From Craspedostauros australis (Eukaryota; Bacillariophyta; Bacillariophyceae; Mastogloiales; Achnanthaceae): a DNA stretch of 64,000 nucleotides. The notes beneath the pieces were generated by a model. The model was not told the origin of the DNA, made no database searches, and saw nothing but the letters and a program-made list of their open reading frames with translations. The translations under genes were made by a program, and so were the position numbers. Below, piece after piece: positions 46,442-55,898 of the stretch (position 1 is its first letter; each line of letters starts with the position of its first letter). The DNA lies in contig JAMXDE010000008.1 in assembly GCA_026770025.1 (NCBI GenBank), forward strand, positions 1,240,001 through 1,304,000, read 5' to 3'.

Positions 46442-47641
46442 ATGCCTCACATCTACCGCTCTTGGTTATTGCGATTGTCGCTGCTCCTCCTGCTCCAACG
46501 CACAGCCAGAGGCTTCATCTCCCGCCGAACAGCGATCGAACAAGCCAGCTCGTTGGTGCTCTCCGGAGGATACACAGCGGACGTCAGCATGAGCCAGAAC
46601 TTCTACAACCGCGAGAGATCGCAGAAGGGCGACTACTCCGGGAAGGTCATCAAGGAGGCCAAGATCATCGCGTTGGCCGACCCGAAAGACCCCGACAACC
46701 AGCCTCTCTACAAGGAGCCTCTGCCGGATGGTGCCAAGGTGGTCGCCGTGGGGTGTTCGATGAATGACTTCGACATCGCTACTCTCCAGTTCCTCCGGCC
46801 CAACGTCATCTTCGTCAGCCATCCCAATGCGCGCGATCTGTTGGCCGAGTTGCTCGGCGCTTTGCCGACGGTGGAATGGGTCCAAACCCGCAGCGCCGGG
46901 GTGGACTTCATCACGTCGCAAGGGCTGGCGCAGAGCTCCGTGACGCTGACCAACGCGAAGGGCATGTACAGCAGCACGTTGGCGGAGTACACCATGATGG
47001 CGTGCAGCTACTTCGCCAAGGATCTGCCGCGGTTGCTGCGACAAAAGTCGGCCAAGAATTGGGAGAAGTACAACGTCCTGGAGCTGCGCGGCGCCACGAT
47101 GGGCATCATCGGCTACGGCGACATCGGCCGTGCCTGCGCCATCCTGGCCAAGGCGTACGGCATGAAGGTGGTGGCGTTGCGTCGCAAGCCCAAGCTCAGC
47201 ATGTTCGATCCCTACTGTGACCAGGTCTACGGAAACGAGGACATCAGCAAGCTGATGGAGGAGAGCGATTACGTCGTCGTTGCGGCTCCGCTGACGGAAG
47301 CAACGAAGGGCCTCGTAAGCCGCGACGTGCTGAGCCACGCCAAGAAGGATGCCGTGATCATCAACGTGGGACGCGGCCCGATCATTGACGAGGCCGCGCT
47401 GATCGATGCCCTGCAATCCGGGTCGCTGAAAGGGGCTGGATTGGATGTGACGGCCATTGAGCCGCTTCCGGCCGATAGTCCGCTGTGGGAACTGGATAAT
47501 GTTCTGCTCAGCCCGCACAGCATGGACAACACGGCGACATTCGAGCTCGAATCGACCGAATTCTTCGTCAACGAGAACCTCCCGAGGTTCGTCCGTGGGA
47601 TGGACTTGCTCAACCCTGTCGACAAATCTGCAGGGTACTGA
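46442..47641 (+). CDS. D-2-hydroxyacid dehydrogenase, probably plastid-targeted
   Basis: A 399-residue protein. The leader MPHIYRSWLLRLSLLLLLQ is a signal peptide; the likely cut before F in TARG-FISRRTA gives an F-led, Arg/Ser-rich transit segment, the ASAFAP pattern of complex red plastids. The mature part is a D-isomer-specific 2-hydroxyacid dehydrogenase: a Rossmann motif GYGDIGRACA near residue 224, the catalytic Arg in NVGRGP (about 311), Glu in AIEPLP (about 340) and His in LSPHSMD (about 359). Two arginines at the end of the second strand (VVALRRKP) suggest NADPH over NADH, as in glyoxylate/hydroxypyruvate reductases. Substrate is not fixed by sequence. The start is the first ATG in frame and is also what creates the signal peptide. 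It lies 481 bp before a paralogue with a different leader. Confidence 0.88.
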   Translation: MPHIYRSWLLRLSLLLLLQRTARGFISRRTAIEQASSLVLSGGYTADVSMSQNFYNRERSQKGDYSGKVIKEAKIIALADPKDPDNQPLYKEPLPDGAKVVAVGCSMNDFDIATLQFLRPNVIFVSHPNARDLLAELLGALPTVEWVQTRSAGVDFITSQGLAQSSVTLTNAKGMYSSTLAEYTMMACSYFAKDLPRLLRQKSAKNWEKYNVLELRGATMGIIGYGDIGRACAILAKAYGMKVVALRRKPKLSMFDPYCDQVYGNEDISKLMEESDYVVVAAPLTEATKGLVSRDVLSHAKKDAVIINVGRGPIIDEAALIDALQSGSLKGAGLDVTAIEPLPADSPLWELDNVLLSPHSMDNTATFELESTEFFVNENLPRFVRGMDLLNPVDKSAGY

Positions 47642-48122
47642 CGGAGCTGGTAGCAAGGGCGCGACTATACATAGAGCATGGAACATGGAAAGTGTTGGGC
47701 AGTATAGGAGAACCAGCCACAGGCATCTACTCTTCCAAACACTGGTCAATGCGCGAGTTGCATAACACCACTCCTCTCTCTCTCTCTCTCTGTCGACTTT
47801 GGTGCAGCTATTATAATATTGACAACATTCAATATCGTCATATAACATATATATTGACTCGTCCAAGAGTGCGATGCATGCATTGAAGTATGAAAGGCAG
47901 GTAGAGTCTCTCCCAAGCGTGGTGCTGCTCCCAGAATGGCACTGGACTCCCAGTTTGATGTCCAAGTTGCATGCACGTACGCACGACAGACATACGCAGG
48001 TGCACACTCCGCTGGTCTGTGAGGTTTCTCGACTGTTCCCACCATTTTCCTGTTCAGATCGCGATTTTCCCAACGATGCGTTGTTTCGGGGAACTCACAA
48101 AACGCAAAAGCGGCACTCCACG
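47642..48122. other. Spacer between the two dehydrogenase genes
   Basis: These 481 bp contain a CT run at 47773-47791 and the upstream region of the second dehydrogenase, whose frame is open back to an ATG at 47874; see that entry for the choice of start. Confidence 0.45.
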
Positions 48123-49379
48123 ATGCAACAAGGAAGAGTTGGTTCGTTGGCACTGCGCTTGTCCAAGACAGCAACAAGCAAAGTCTCGCCACAACAGCGA
48201 TCGTTTGCACAGCTACGTGGTTCGCCATTGCTCACAAGGAGCAACGTGCACCTCCAGCGCTGGAATCCTCTTACGAGCACCGCAAGAAACAACAACAACA
48301 ACAACAACAACAACAGCACCACCATGACGAAGCAGAACTTCGCGACAAACGATGCACCGCAGCAAGGCGCATCCACCACGAATGTCGTGCGGGAGGCCAG
48401 GATCATCGCGTTGACGGATCCCGCCGATACAGACGATCTGGAGCTGCGCGAGGGACCGCTTCCGGACGGCGCCACGCTGCTCGTCGACGGCGCGTCGATG
48501 GAGGATTTTGATCTGGCCAAGCTGAAGATGCTGGAACCCAACGTGATCTTCGTGAGCCATCCGACGCCGGACAAGATGCTGGCGGAGCTGCTGCGATCGC
48601 TGCCGTCGTTGGAATGGATCAACCTGCGATGCGTGGGCATCAGTCACATCATGTCGCCGGAGCTGCAGCAGACCGACGCGGTGCTGACCAACGCCAAGGG
48701 CCTGGCCAGCGCCGCGCTGTCGGAATTCGCCTTGCTGGCGTGCGGTCACTTCGCGAAGAACGTGCCGCGGTTGATGCGGCAGAAGGATGACAAGAACTGG
48801 GAGAAGTTCCCCGACTGCCAGTTGCGCGGCGCCACGATGGGCATCGTCGGATACGGTGGCATCGGGCGCGCCTGTGCCGGTTTGGCCAAGGCGTACGGCA
48901 TGCGGGTGGTGGCGTTGCGTCGGCGACCGGAGCTGAGCGCGGATGATCCCCTTTGCGATGCGATGTACAGCAACAAGGACGTTGCCGAAGTGGTGCGCCA
49001 GAGCGATTACGTGGTGATTTCGGCGCCGTTGACTGCCGAGACGGAAGGGCTGGTGAGCCGCGAGGTGCTAGGGCAGGCCAAGAAGGATGCCGTGATCATC
49101 AACGTGGGGCGTGGTCAGATCATCGACGAGGAGGCGTTGATCGATGCGCTGCGCGATGGGTCGCTGAAGGGCGCCGCCCTCGACGTGACGAACATCGAGC
49201 CGCTGCCGGCGGAGAGTCCTTTGTGGTCGCTGGACAACGTGCTGCTGAGCCCCCACAACATCGACAAGCCAGGATCGGTGCAGCTTCAGACCACGAAGTT
49301 CTTCTTGAATGATCAGTTGCCAAGGTTCATATCTGGATCGCAGGTAACCAACGTTGTCGACATTGCGACCGGCTACTGA
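48123..49379 (+). CDS. D-2-hydroxyacid dehydrogenase, probably mitochondrial
   Basis: A 418-residue paralogue of the gene upstream, with the same motif series: GYGGIGRACA near residue 243, NVGRGQ (Arg about 331), NIEPLP (Glu about 360), LSPHNID (His about 379) and VVALRRRP at the cofactor strand. The leader from the ATG at 48123 (MQQGRVGSLALRLSKTATSK) is basic, hydroxylated and free of acidic residues, as in mitochondrial presequences, with RSFAQLRG as a likely processing region; a poly-Asn tract follows, then a second Met (MTKQNFATNDAP). An in-frame ATG at 47874 would add 83 residues with no targeting character, so I prefer 48123. The pair most likely arose by tandem duplication with change of leader. 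No intron is needed in either gene. Confidence 0.86.
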   Translation: MQQGRVGSLALRLSKTATSKVSPQQRSFAQLRGSPLLTRSNVHLQRWNPLTSTARNNNNNNNNNSTTMTKQNFATNDAPQQGASTTNVVREARIIALTDPADTDDLELREGPLPDGATLLVDGASMEDFDLAKLKMLEPNVIFVSHPTPDKMLAELLRSLPSLEWINLRCVGISHIMSPELQQTDAVLTNAKGLASAALSEFALLACGHFAKNVPRLMRQKDDKNWEKFPDCQLRGATMGIVGYGGIGRACAGLAKAYGMRVVALRRRPELSADDPLCDAMYSNKDVAEVVRQSDYVVISAPLTAETEGLVSREVLGQAKKDAVIINVGRGQIIDEEALIDALRDGSLKGAALDVTNIEPLPAESPLWSLDNVLLSPHNIDKPGSVQLQTTKFFLNDQLPRFISGSQVTNVVDIATGY

Positions 49380-50802
49380 TGGTGCTGTTGGCATCGGCGC
49401 AATCGACTTTGAGTAGATTCACGTTCTCTCTGGAGTGTACTGTCATATAGTTAGTTACTGTAGAGCATGCAAGCTTTCTAACACAGTGCGACAGAGTCCT
49501 AATATTAGCATGGTATTGTTAGATGATCGTGCAGGGTCCTCATACTCTCTCGTGTCCATACGACTAGTTCGTACTCTCTCTGTCTGTCTCTCTGGCTGTC
49601 TCTAGCTCATACCAATAGGCTGCAGATTTGGCGCAAAGATCCCAAAGTGGTTCTCCTTCCTCGTCACGAATTGGATCGAGATGATTGATTGGTGGAGACA
49701 TGTTCGTCTTTGTGTGCTTGGTTTTGGAAGTGGAAAAAATGGAAAAGACGGCAGAGCGGGACACGCTTGTTGGCTTCGTTCGGAATGGAAAGACACATCG
49801 ACATCGCCATGTTGATGTGTCATTGGCGTTTGTGATTTGGTGCAGGACGTCATGCAGAACACTTTGAGCAGTTATGGGAACATCAACGTCACCGAAGTTG
49901 CGCGACGACGACATGTGGCCACGAGTTTGTCCGAAAGTGTGGTTCGGAAATGACTCCACGTACGTACGAGCGATGGTCGACCAATACGACACGAAAGGCT
50001 CAAATACAAACGTGAATGGCACGCACGTGAAGGCCACACGACGCGACGCGGCGCAGCACGGGTGTTGGTCGTGGGTGGAGGAGGTGTGGTGGAAAGAGGG
50101 ACGAATCTCCTGTTTGCCGACGGGACGACGAACAAACCAAGCGAACGGTTTCTCTGAAGCCTTTGCTTTTGGTTTGATTGTTTTGTGTTTGGTTTTGGTC
50201 GATGTTGGTGATTGTTGGTTGTGGTGAGATGCAGCTGTCGCACCTGGTTCTTCCAGTAACCGCAGAATGTTGCAGCTTGTCGCAGCTTGCTGTATTGCGT
50301 TTCGATTGGTGGCACCTGTTGCATGTCGCACAAGCGAACGGAGGAACATCCACAATCCATCACGGAGCTTGACAGAGCCTTGATGGAGCTTCACGTACTT
50401 TCCACTCACGTCACATCCTCGCCACACCTCACCACATCTTCCCACATCTTACTGAGAGTACCACACGCGCACACTCACGCACATAGCAAACAGAGATCCT
50501 GTATCCGTACATCATCTCCGGAGTACGCAGACATCACATCACAATCAGGCACATACCGACTTGGCATCTTTTGCGCTCTCGATCATTGAGTCGCCTCATC
50601 ACACAACTTTTAGTTCTTCTTTCATCTCATCTCAACTCGGCTTGTCTCAACTCATCTCATCTCAACTGAGAACAGACCAACACCAGGCATAGCACAACGC
50701 ATAGCACAACACATTAGCAACCATCGAATCTCCTTCCATCTCAATCCATCTCCTTCGCTGCATCTTCTGCATCACAGTCATCGCAACCATTTGTGAAGAG
50801 CA
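49380..50802. other. Intergenic, dehydrogenase 2 to sigma factor
   Basis: This 1423-bp stretch includes the sigma-factor upstream region. A 16-bp direct repeat (TCATCTCATCTCAACT) occurs at 50622-50637 and 50652-50667. A minus-strand frame stays open from 50445 to 49564, but only its last 45 codons have protein-like composition; see the small frame at 49564. Confidence 0.4.
49564..49701 (-). CDS. Possible small protein (45 aa)
   Basis: From the ATG at 49701 the minus strand encodes MSPPINHLDPIRDEEGEPLW and a further 25 residues, ending in an acidic, Arg-rich tail. Composition is protein-like and a GTATGAG splice donor lies inside it, so it could also be the first exon of something longer, but downstream on this strand is only the antisense of dehydrogenase 2. 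I cannot name a family. Low confidence. Confidence 0.2.
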   Translation of the reverse strand: MSPPINHLDPIRDEEGEPLWDLCAKSAAYWYELETARETDRESTN

Positions 50803-53022
50803 ATGATGATGTCCACGGCGCAGGACTCCTTGCCATCAATGCCAATGTCAACTTCCACACCATCGTCAACGTCCATGCCAGCGGCGCCTCAATCCATCTC
50901 TGGCGATGATGGCAGCGTCAACAACGGCAATGCCAGCAGTCGGAGACGACAGAAGCGACCGCTGACGAGGAGGCGGTGGCTGATGGCACGGTCCATCGCT
51001 CTGCTGTCCACCATGTCGCTGGCAGCATCGCTGGCCGCCGTTCAAATGCAGCCATGCGACGCATTCTCTCCTGACTCCACCAACCTCCGAAACCTCGGCA
51101 GCAGCAGCAGCGCCAAGCTGGGCAAAATCGAAGCTGCCGACGTGCGACGACGAGGACGCAGAGGACGACGGCCCGCACCTGACAACCAGACCAGCGGCGC
51201 CACCGGCCTCGGCGTCTCAGTCATCCTGGACTCGCCCACCAAGTCGGATGCGCCGGCGGACCTGCTGCAGACGCGTCCACGCACACGGTCGCTGCCTGCC
51301 CAGCAGCCGCTGTCCATCGTGGAGCGCACGCGCCACAGCGCCAAGGAACAACGCATGCGCCAATCCATCGCCAACAACATCTTCCACCAGGACCTCACCA
51401 CGCTGCCCAATGCCGACAAGGTCCGCGTCAAGCGCAAGCAGAAGGCCGCCATGCCGTCGCGTTCCTCGCTCACCGCCCTCACGGCTCCGTCCGCGGCCAC
51501 CATCGTCACGCCCATTCCGCCCATCCGACGCAAGCAGCAGGCCACAATCGTGCGTCCCAAGGGGATCGTCACCAATGCCCACAGCAATGGCAACCGCAAT
51601 GGCAACCGTCTCGCTACTAAAACAACAGCCAGAACAACTTCGACAACCGCATCAGCTACAGCTACAGCTACAACCAATCCAACAATCAAAACCAACAAAA
51701 AGAGCACGGCCCTCCTGACCAAAGAGGAAGAGAGACAACTCTCCGAACAAATCCGCGCCCTGCTCTACGTCACCAAGATCCGCGACGAACTCACCAGCAT
51801 GATGCAGACCGACGACCTCCCCGACCAGGTCCTGGCCAACGCCTGCGACCTCACCGTCTCCCAGCTGCGCCGCACCCAGCACGAGGGACAGGAGGCCCGA
51901 TCTCAACTCGTTTCCGCCAACGCCGGTCTCGTGCGTTCCCTCGCGCTGCGATATCACGGAGGTCTGCAGCGGGCGTTGCAGGCCGGCGGCGGCGTCGGCA
52001 CCATCCTGTCGTTGCAGGACATGATCCAGGAAGGCAACCTCGGTCTCATGCGGGCCGCCGAGAAGTTCGAGCCGGAGCGCGGTCTGCGGTTCAGCACCTA
52101 TGCCACCTACTGGATTCGTCAGAAGATTCTCAGATCCATTTCCGATTATTCACGTATCATTCGATTGCCGCAGCACAGTGAGTTCGATGCGTTGCCAATC
52201 TCATTGCCAATCTCATTGCCAATCAGCTCTGCAGAGTGTTGCACAGCGTCGCAGTGTTGCTCTTTGCAACACCGTACCCGCACACAGCACCATTCATACT
52301 CGATGCATTCTCATCATCAAATCCCATTTCTCTCCTTCGCCTCCGCATTCAAATGGCATTCTATCCCTTCATACTCCATGCACGCGCACGCAGTCCATGC
52401 CAAACTCTCCAAGATCAGCAAGGCCAAGCAGGCCATGACGGATGAAATCGGACGCGTACCATCCGAACCGGAACTCGCTCACTACTTGGGAATGAACGTC
52501 GACAAGCTGCGCGCCTACAACAGCGCCACGAGGAACGTCGTGTCCCTCGAACGACCCGTCCGCATCAACGGCGGCATGAAGGAGGATCGCAGGACCATCG
52601 GAGATTCCATCGCCTCCGACGCACCCACACCAGAGGAGGATGCCCTGCGACAGTACCTCAAGGACGACATCCGGATAGTCGTCGACACCCTGCCGGAGCC
52701 GGAGCGCAAGGTCCTCGTGCTGCGGTTTGGGTTGGAGAACGGAGAATCCATGACCATCGATGCCACGGCCGACCACCTCAACATGACCAGGGATAAGGTC
52801 CGCACCATGGAGGCACGCGCGCTCAACAAGCTGCGCAACCCGCAGCGCAACTACCGTCTCAAGGATTACGTCGGCGTGGAGCGATCCGATCATGAGGAGG
52901 AAACCACTTTCACAGCCGCAACCGCTACGCAGCCACCCAGCACCCGCACGAAAACGCCAAAGAACGTCCAGCCAACGCCCGATGCTCCTTCGCTGTCATC
53001 AGACAATCTGTGGTTCTTCTAA
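50803..53022 (+). CDS. Plastid RNA polymerase sigma-70 factor (two exons)
   Basis: Exons 50803-52177 and 52394-53022 give 667 residues. Sigma region 1.2-like helices begin near 303 (LTKEEERQLSEQIRALL), region 2 near 370-458 with IQEGNLGLMRAAEKFEPERG and FSTYATYWIRQKI, and regions 3 and 4 follow with PEPERKVLVLRFGLENGE and the helix-turn-helix NMTRDKVRTMEARALNKLR. The 216-bp intron (GTGAGT to ACGCAG) has no in-frame stop, so the frame reads through it, but removing it restores RLPQHIHAKLSKI, the normal region 2.4-3.0 junction. A hydrophobic stretch (ARSIALLSTMSLAASLAAVQ) ends in PCDA-FSPD, an ASAFAP junction for a complex plastid. That stretch is at residues 62-81, so initiation at Met61 (50983) would make it a true signal peptide. 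The factor would direct plastid-encoded RNA polymerase to promoters. Confidence 0.9.
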   Translation: MMMSTAQDSLPSMPMSTSTPSSTSMPAAPQSISGDDGSVNNGNASSRRRQKRPLTRRRWLMARSIALLSTMSLAASLAAVQMQPCDAFSPDSTNLRNLGSSSSAKLGKIEAADVRRRGRRGRRPAPDNQTSGATGLGVSVILDSPTKSDAPADLLQTRPRTRSLPAQQPLSIVERTRHSAKEQRMRQSIANNIFHQDLTTLPNADKVRVKRKQKAAMPSRSSLTALTAPSAATIVTPIPPIRRKQQATIVRPKGIVTNAHSNGNRNGNRLATKTTARTTSTTASATATATTNPTIKTNKKSTALLTKEEERQLSEQIRALLYVTKIRDELTSMMQTDDLPDQVLANACDLTVSQLRRTQHEGQEARSQLVSANAGLVRSLALRYHGGLQRALQAGGGVGTILSLQDMIQEGNLGLMRAAEKFEPERGLRFSTYATYWIRQKILRSISDYSRIIRLPQHSEFDALPISLPISLPISSAECCTASQCCSLQHRTRTQHHSYSMHSHHQIPFLSFASAFKWHSIPSYSMHAHAVHAKLSKISKAKQAMTDEIGRVPSEPELAHYLGMNVDKLRAYNSATRNVVSLERPVRINGGMKEDRRTIGDSIASDAPTPEEDALRQYLKDDIRIVVDTLPEPERKVLVLRFGLENGESMTIDATADHLNMTRDKVRTMEARALNKLRNPQRNYRLKDYVGVERSDHEEETTFTAATATQPPSTRTKTPKNVQPTPDAPSLSSDNLWFF

Positions 53023-53528
53023 ATCGTGACAGAAGAGCGCCACGGCAATGAGACAATGCAATGCACTTCTGAGTGCAAAGACAGCGTCATCGCGATCGCT
53101 ATTTGCTACGACTGTATGGCACCATGCACGGTTACGTGTGGGAATACAGACAATATTGATGCGAGCAACTACAATACGACAATAACACAACATTACCATA
53201 ATAGAAGGGTACCCTTACACGCATCAACAACAGTACAACTCGCCGCACGAAGTGCAGCAATCAAGTGAAATGAAATGATGAGCACGTCACCTTGTTGCGC
53301 TTCCGCGGCACATGGTGGAATCAACGGACGAATGTGATGTGACTTCGTCATTCTCGCACACTCGTCGGTACTCTACCATACGTCGCATACCGCCACACAT
53401 CGCCAGCACTTCGCCGCAGTTCACCATACTCTACTTGACTAACTGTTACCTATCTTACGAGTATACACGCGCAACCCGCAGTTCACCATACTCTCTCTCT
53501 CTAGTCGTAGTCGCCCAAGCATGTGACA
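53023..53528. other. Intergenic between convergent sigma factor and secreted protein
   Basis: These 506 bp hold two facing 3' ends and a short CT run near 53491-53502. No gene is supported. Confidence 0.5.
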
Positions 53529-54962
53529 TTACTGCATGTAGATCATTTCGTTGCCGGCCGGACTGGGGACGATCTTTCGTCTCCAATCGCCGTTCGCCAC
53601 GTCCTGCGGGTTGACATCCGTGATCTTGTCATCCGGCACGTAGACGAGGTCGTCCGTGGCGTGCACCATCCATGGTTCCTGCCGGTAATCGTTGCCGAAT
53701 GGCTTGGGCAGCAGCCAGTGCAGGCCGATCGTGACGCCCTTGCGAGGCACCGGTCGGAACTGTCCGCTGGCACGTGCCGCGAGCAGGCGCTCGGAGCAGA
53801 ACTCCAGGACGCGGGCCTTGAACTGCATCTTGGCGCTGGCGACCTTCGCGGGCATCTTCTTGCATCGCGACGCGAAGTTGGACATGGCCTCCTTGGCGAC
53901 GTTGTCCATGTCGGTGGCGAGGTTGGGCGAGAGACGCAGCTTCGACAGCTGCTGATTGAATTCATCGAAGCAAACATCCTGCAGCATGTCGAGCTGTCGT
54001 TGGCACACGTCGGCGCATTCGGCGAGGATCTCGTTCTTGAGATTCTGACGGATCTCGCGTCCCAGGTTGGAGGACAGCAGGATGGGCGAGCAGGAGAGAT
54101 CGAGGTCGTCCAGGGCACGTTGCGAAGCAGCCACGCAAAGATCGCCAAAGTTGGTGACCGGTCCATCCTCCGCGAGGTCCTTGATCTGCTGAATGGCCGC
54201 GTCCTTGAACTTGCGAGCCGCTGGTCCCATCTGGCGTGCGGCAGCGAGATCCCGCGGCGACATGGAGGTCGCGAATTCCGTGGGCGTCGTCATCTGCCAG
54301 AAGTCCGAGGCCACAGCCTCCGCGATGCCCGCCTGCGCCGTGGCAGGGTCGACCGAATCCGACGACTCCAGCAGCTCCACAGCCTGCTCGGGGGTGGCAA
54401 CGTACTGGACGTTGGCGAAGACATCCTCAAGCACCGAGACTCGCTTGGAGGTGGCAAGGTTGGCGAGGACGTCCGCCGCGGCCGTCTCCAGCTGCTGCTT
54501 CGTCGCCTTGGCGTCGGAGGCGATGACGATGAGGTTGGTGGGCGTGGCGATGTCCTCGTTGAGGATGCGCTCCATGGCCGGTCCCAGCGTATCGAAGAGG
54601 CCTTCGCCGCGGGAGAGGTCGTCAGCGTCGGCGTAATAGATGAGGGAACCTCCGCAGGCAACTGCCGTGGAAACAACCTCCGAGATGGACACTGGCGCAA
54701 CCGCGAGACAGAGGCCGCCGCCAGTGCCGAAGCAGGTGGTCTTGGCCTCTTCCGTGCCGAAGAACGCGGCCTTCTTGGCCTGGGTGACACCGCGGCTGGA
54801 CAGGAAGCATGCGGTGCTGACCGACTCGACACCTTCCGCCTCCAGATCCGAGATCACCGTCGACAGTCCCATCGGCAGTTTGGACGAAGACTCGCTGATG
54901 ATCGATCCATTGGCCAAGCCAACGAGGAAGAATGCAAGCGCTGTGCGTGAAATCAATGTCAT
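53529..54962 (-). CDS. Secreted or ER-routed protein of unknown function
   Basis: A single-exon frame of 477 residues. The N-terminus MTLISRTALAFFLVGLANGS is a clear signal peptide, cut probably after ANG. The following residues are Ser-Ile, not Phe, so it lacks the plastid junction seen in the sigma factor. The chain is rich in Ala, Asp and Val, with a first part of alternating strands and helices (VSTAVACGGSLIYYADADD; TNLIVIASDAKATKQQLE) and a second, more helical part with eight cysteines (for example LSCSPILL, AECADVCQRQ, LEFCSERLL), ending in IVPSPAGNEMIYMQ. I see no transmembrane helix after the signal and no catalytic motif that I can name. Codon choice matches the neighbours. It is probably conserved in related algae, but I do not recognise it. 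Confidence 0.8.
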   Translation of the reverse strand: MTLISRTALAFFLVGLANGSIISESSSKLPMGLSTVISDLEAEGVESVSTACFLSSRGVTQAKKAAFFGTEEAKTTCFGTGGGLCLAVAPVSISEVVSTAVACGGSLIYYADADDLSRGEGLFDTLGPAMERILNEDIATPTNLIVIASDAKATKQQLETAAADVLANLATSKRVSVLEDVFANVQYVATPEQAVELLESSDSVDPATAQAGIAEAVASDFWQMTTPTEFATSMSPRDLAAARQMGPAARKFKDAAIQQIKDLAEDGPVTNFGDLCVAASQRALDDLDLSCSPILLSSNLGREIRQNLKNEILAECADVCQRQLDMLQDVCFDEFNQQLSKLRLSPNLATDMDNVAKEAMSNFASRCKKMPAKVASAKMQFKARVLEFCSERLLAARASGQFRPVPRKGVTIGLHWLLPKPFGNDYRQEPWMVHATDDLVYVPDDKITDVNPQDVANGDWRRKIVPSPAGNEMIYMQ

Positions 54963-55030
54963 TTTATGCTGTAGATTGTGGATGTTGGAATGTACGAGTG
55001 CTTGCTGCCTTGGCTGGAACGTAGTGGTGG

Positions 55031-55061
<31 letters not shown>

Positions 55062-55898
55062 TCTTTGTGTTGTGCGAGTGGAATGATGACGAGCGCTGTC
55101 TCTAGTTCTCTCTCTCTGTCACTATCTCTCTCTCTCTCTCTTTGTTTCTGTCTTTAGCTGTCTTTGTGCACACAAACGAGACTGTATCAATGGCAACGGC
55201 AACACAAGCGGTGTGGCAATGGTAGTCAAGGTTAGTGTCGTATTGTATAGTCTGAGTGTGGTATGTCAGAATACGTACTCGTGCTATCGAGACTTGTGCT
55301 CTACACGAAGTGATGTGTGATGTGTGATGCATGATGCCGATACGCGATCCATTGAGCCTTTTGTCGCCAGCAACATCAAGGAAGAGGATCTGCCAAAGAG
55401 GTTTTGGATGCGTGACGCGTGGAGCCTCCCCCGTTCATGTGATTGTCGCACAAACGAGACACACAAGCATCTCAATCAAGTCCCGTAAATGTTGTCTTCT
55501 TTCGTGACTGACACGTCGCTCAAAATCTGCCACCACCAATACAGACAACCATCGTTCCACAAACCATCGAAGAGTGTTCGGTGTGACGCTAAAGTTGAAA
55601 TGAGTCCTTGTGCTATTATTCGTCTTCACGTTGCATCTGCGTTACTTGCACAATTGCAGGCATCCACGGTTGCTGCCTGTTTGTCCGAGTTCGGCAACGA
55701 CCAACACGCGTGTATCTTGTGCCATCGTCGTTGATGCCGATGCTGGGTGCCCACAATTGGCCTGTCCTGCTGATGATCCATGTCCGTTCGTCTTTTCGTC
55801 TGTCGTTCCATCTCTTTCTGTGTTTCTTTGTTTTATGACTTCTTCCTTTCGTTCGTTCGGTCGCTTGTTTGTGTTGTGTACGTATTTGTGCAATCACA
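54963..55898. other. Intergenic, secreted protein to clathrin heavy chain
   Basis: These 936 bp contain the secreted-protein promoter and the clathrin 3' region. A TTGCTG triplet run lies at 55031-55057 and a CT run at 55125-55140, both within 180 bp of the secreted-protein start. No gene is supported. Confidence 0.45.
55031..55057. repeat. TTGCTG short tandem repeat in leader
   Basis: Four to five TTGCTG units about 70 bp upstream of the secreted-protein ATG; on the transcribed (minus) strand this is a CAGCAA run in the probable 5' untranslated region. Confidence 0.8.

Noticed and set aside
46466-48073. Minus-strand 535-codon frame across dehydrogenase 1
   Set aside because: Antisense of the dehydrogenase; no family resemblance.
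47874-48122. Earlier ATG for dehydrogenase 2
   Set aside because: It would add 83 residues with no targeting or domain character ahead of a good mitochondrial leader that begins at 48123.
49702-50445. Open minus-strand frame upstream of the 45-aa candidate
   Set aside because: No convincing ATG, mixed composition and no domain; only the last segment was listed, at low confidence.
53523-54950. Plus-strand 475-codon frame opposite the secreted protein
   Set aside because: No ATG context or domain; composition is that of an antisense shadow. The minus-strand frame has a clear signal peptide.
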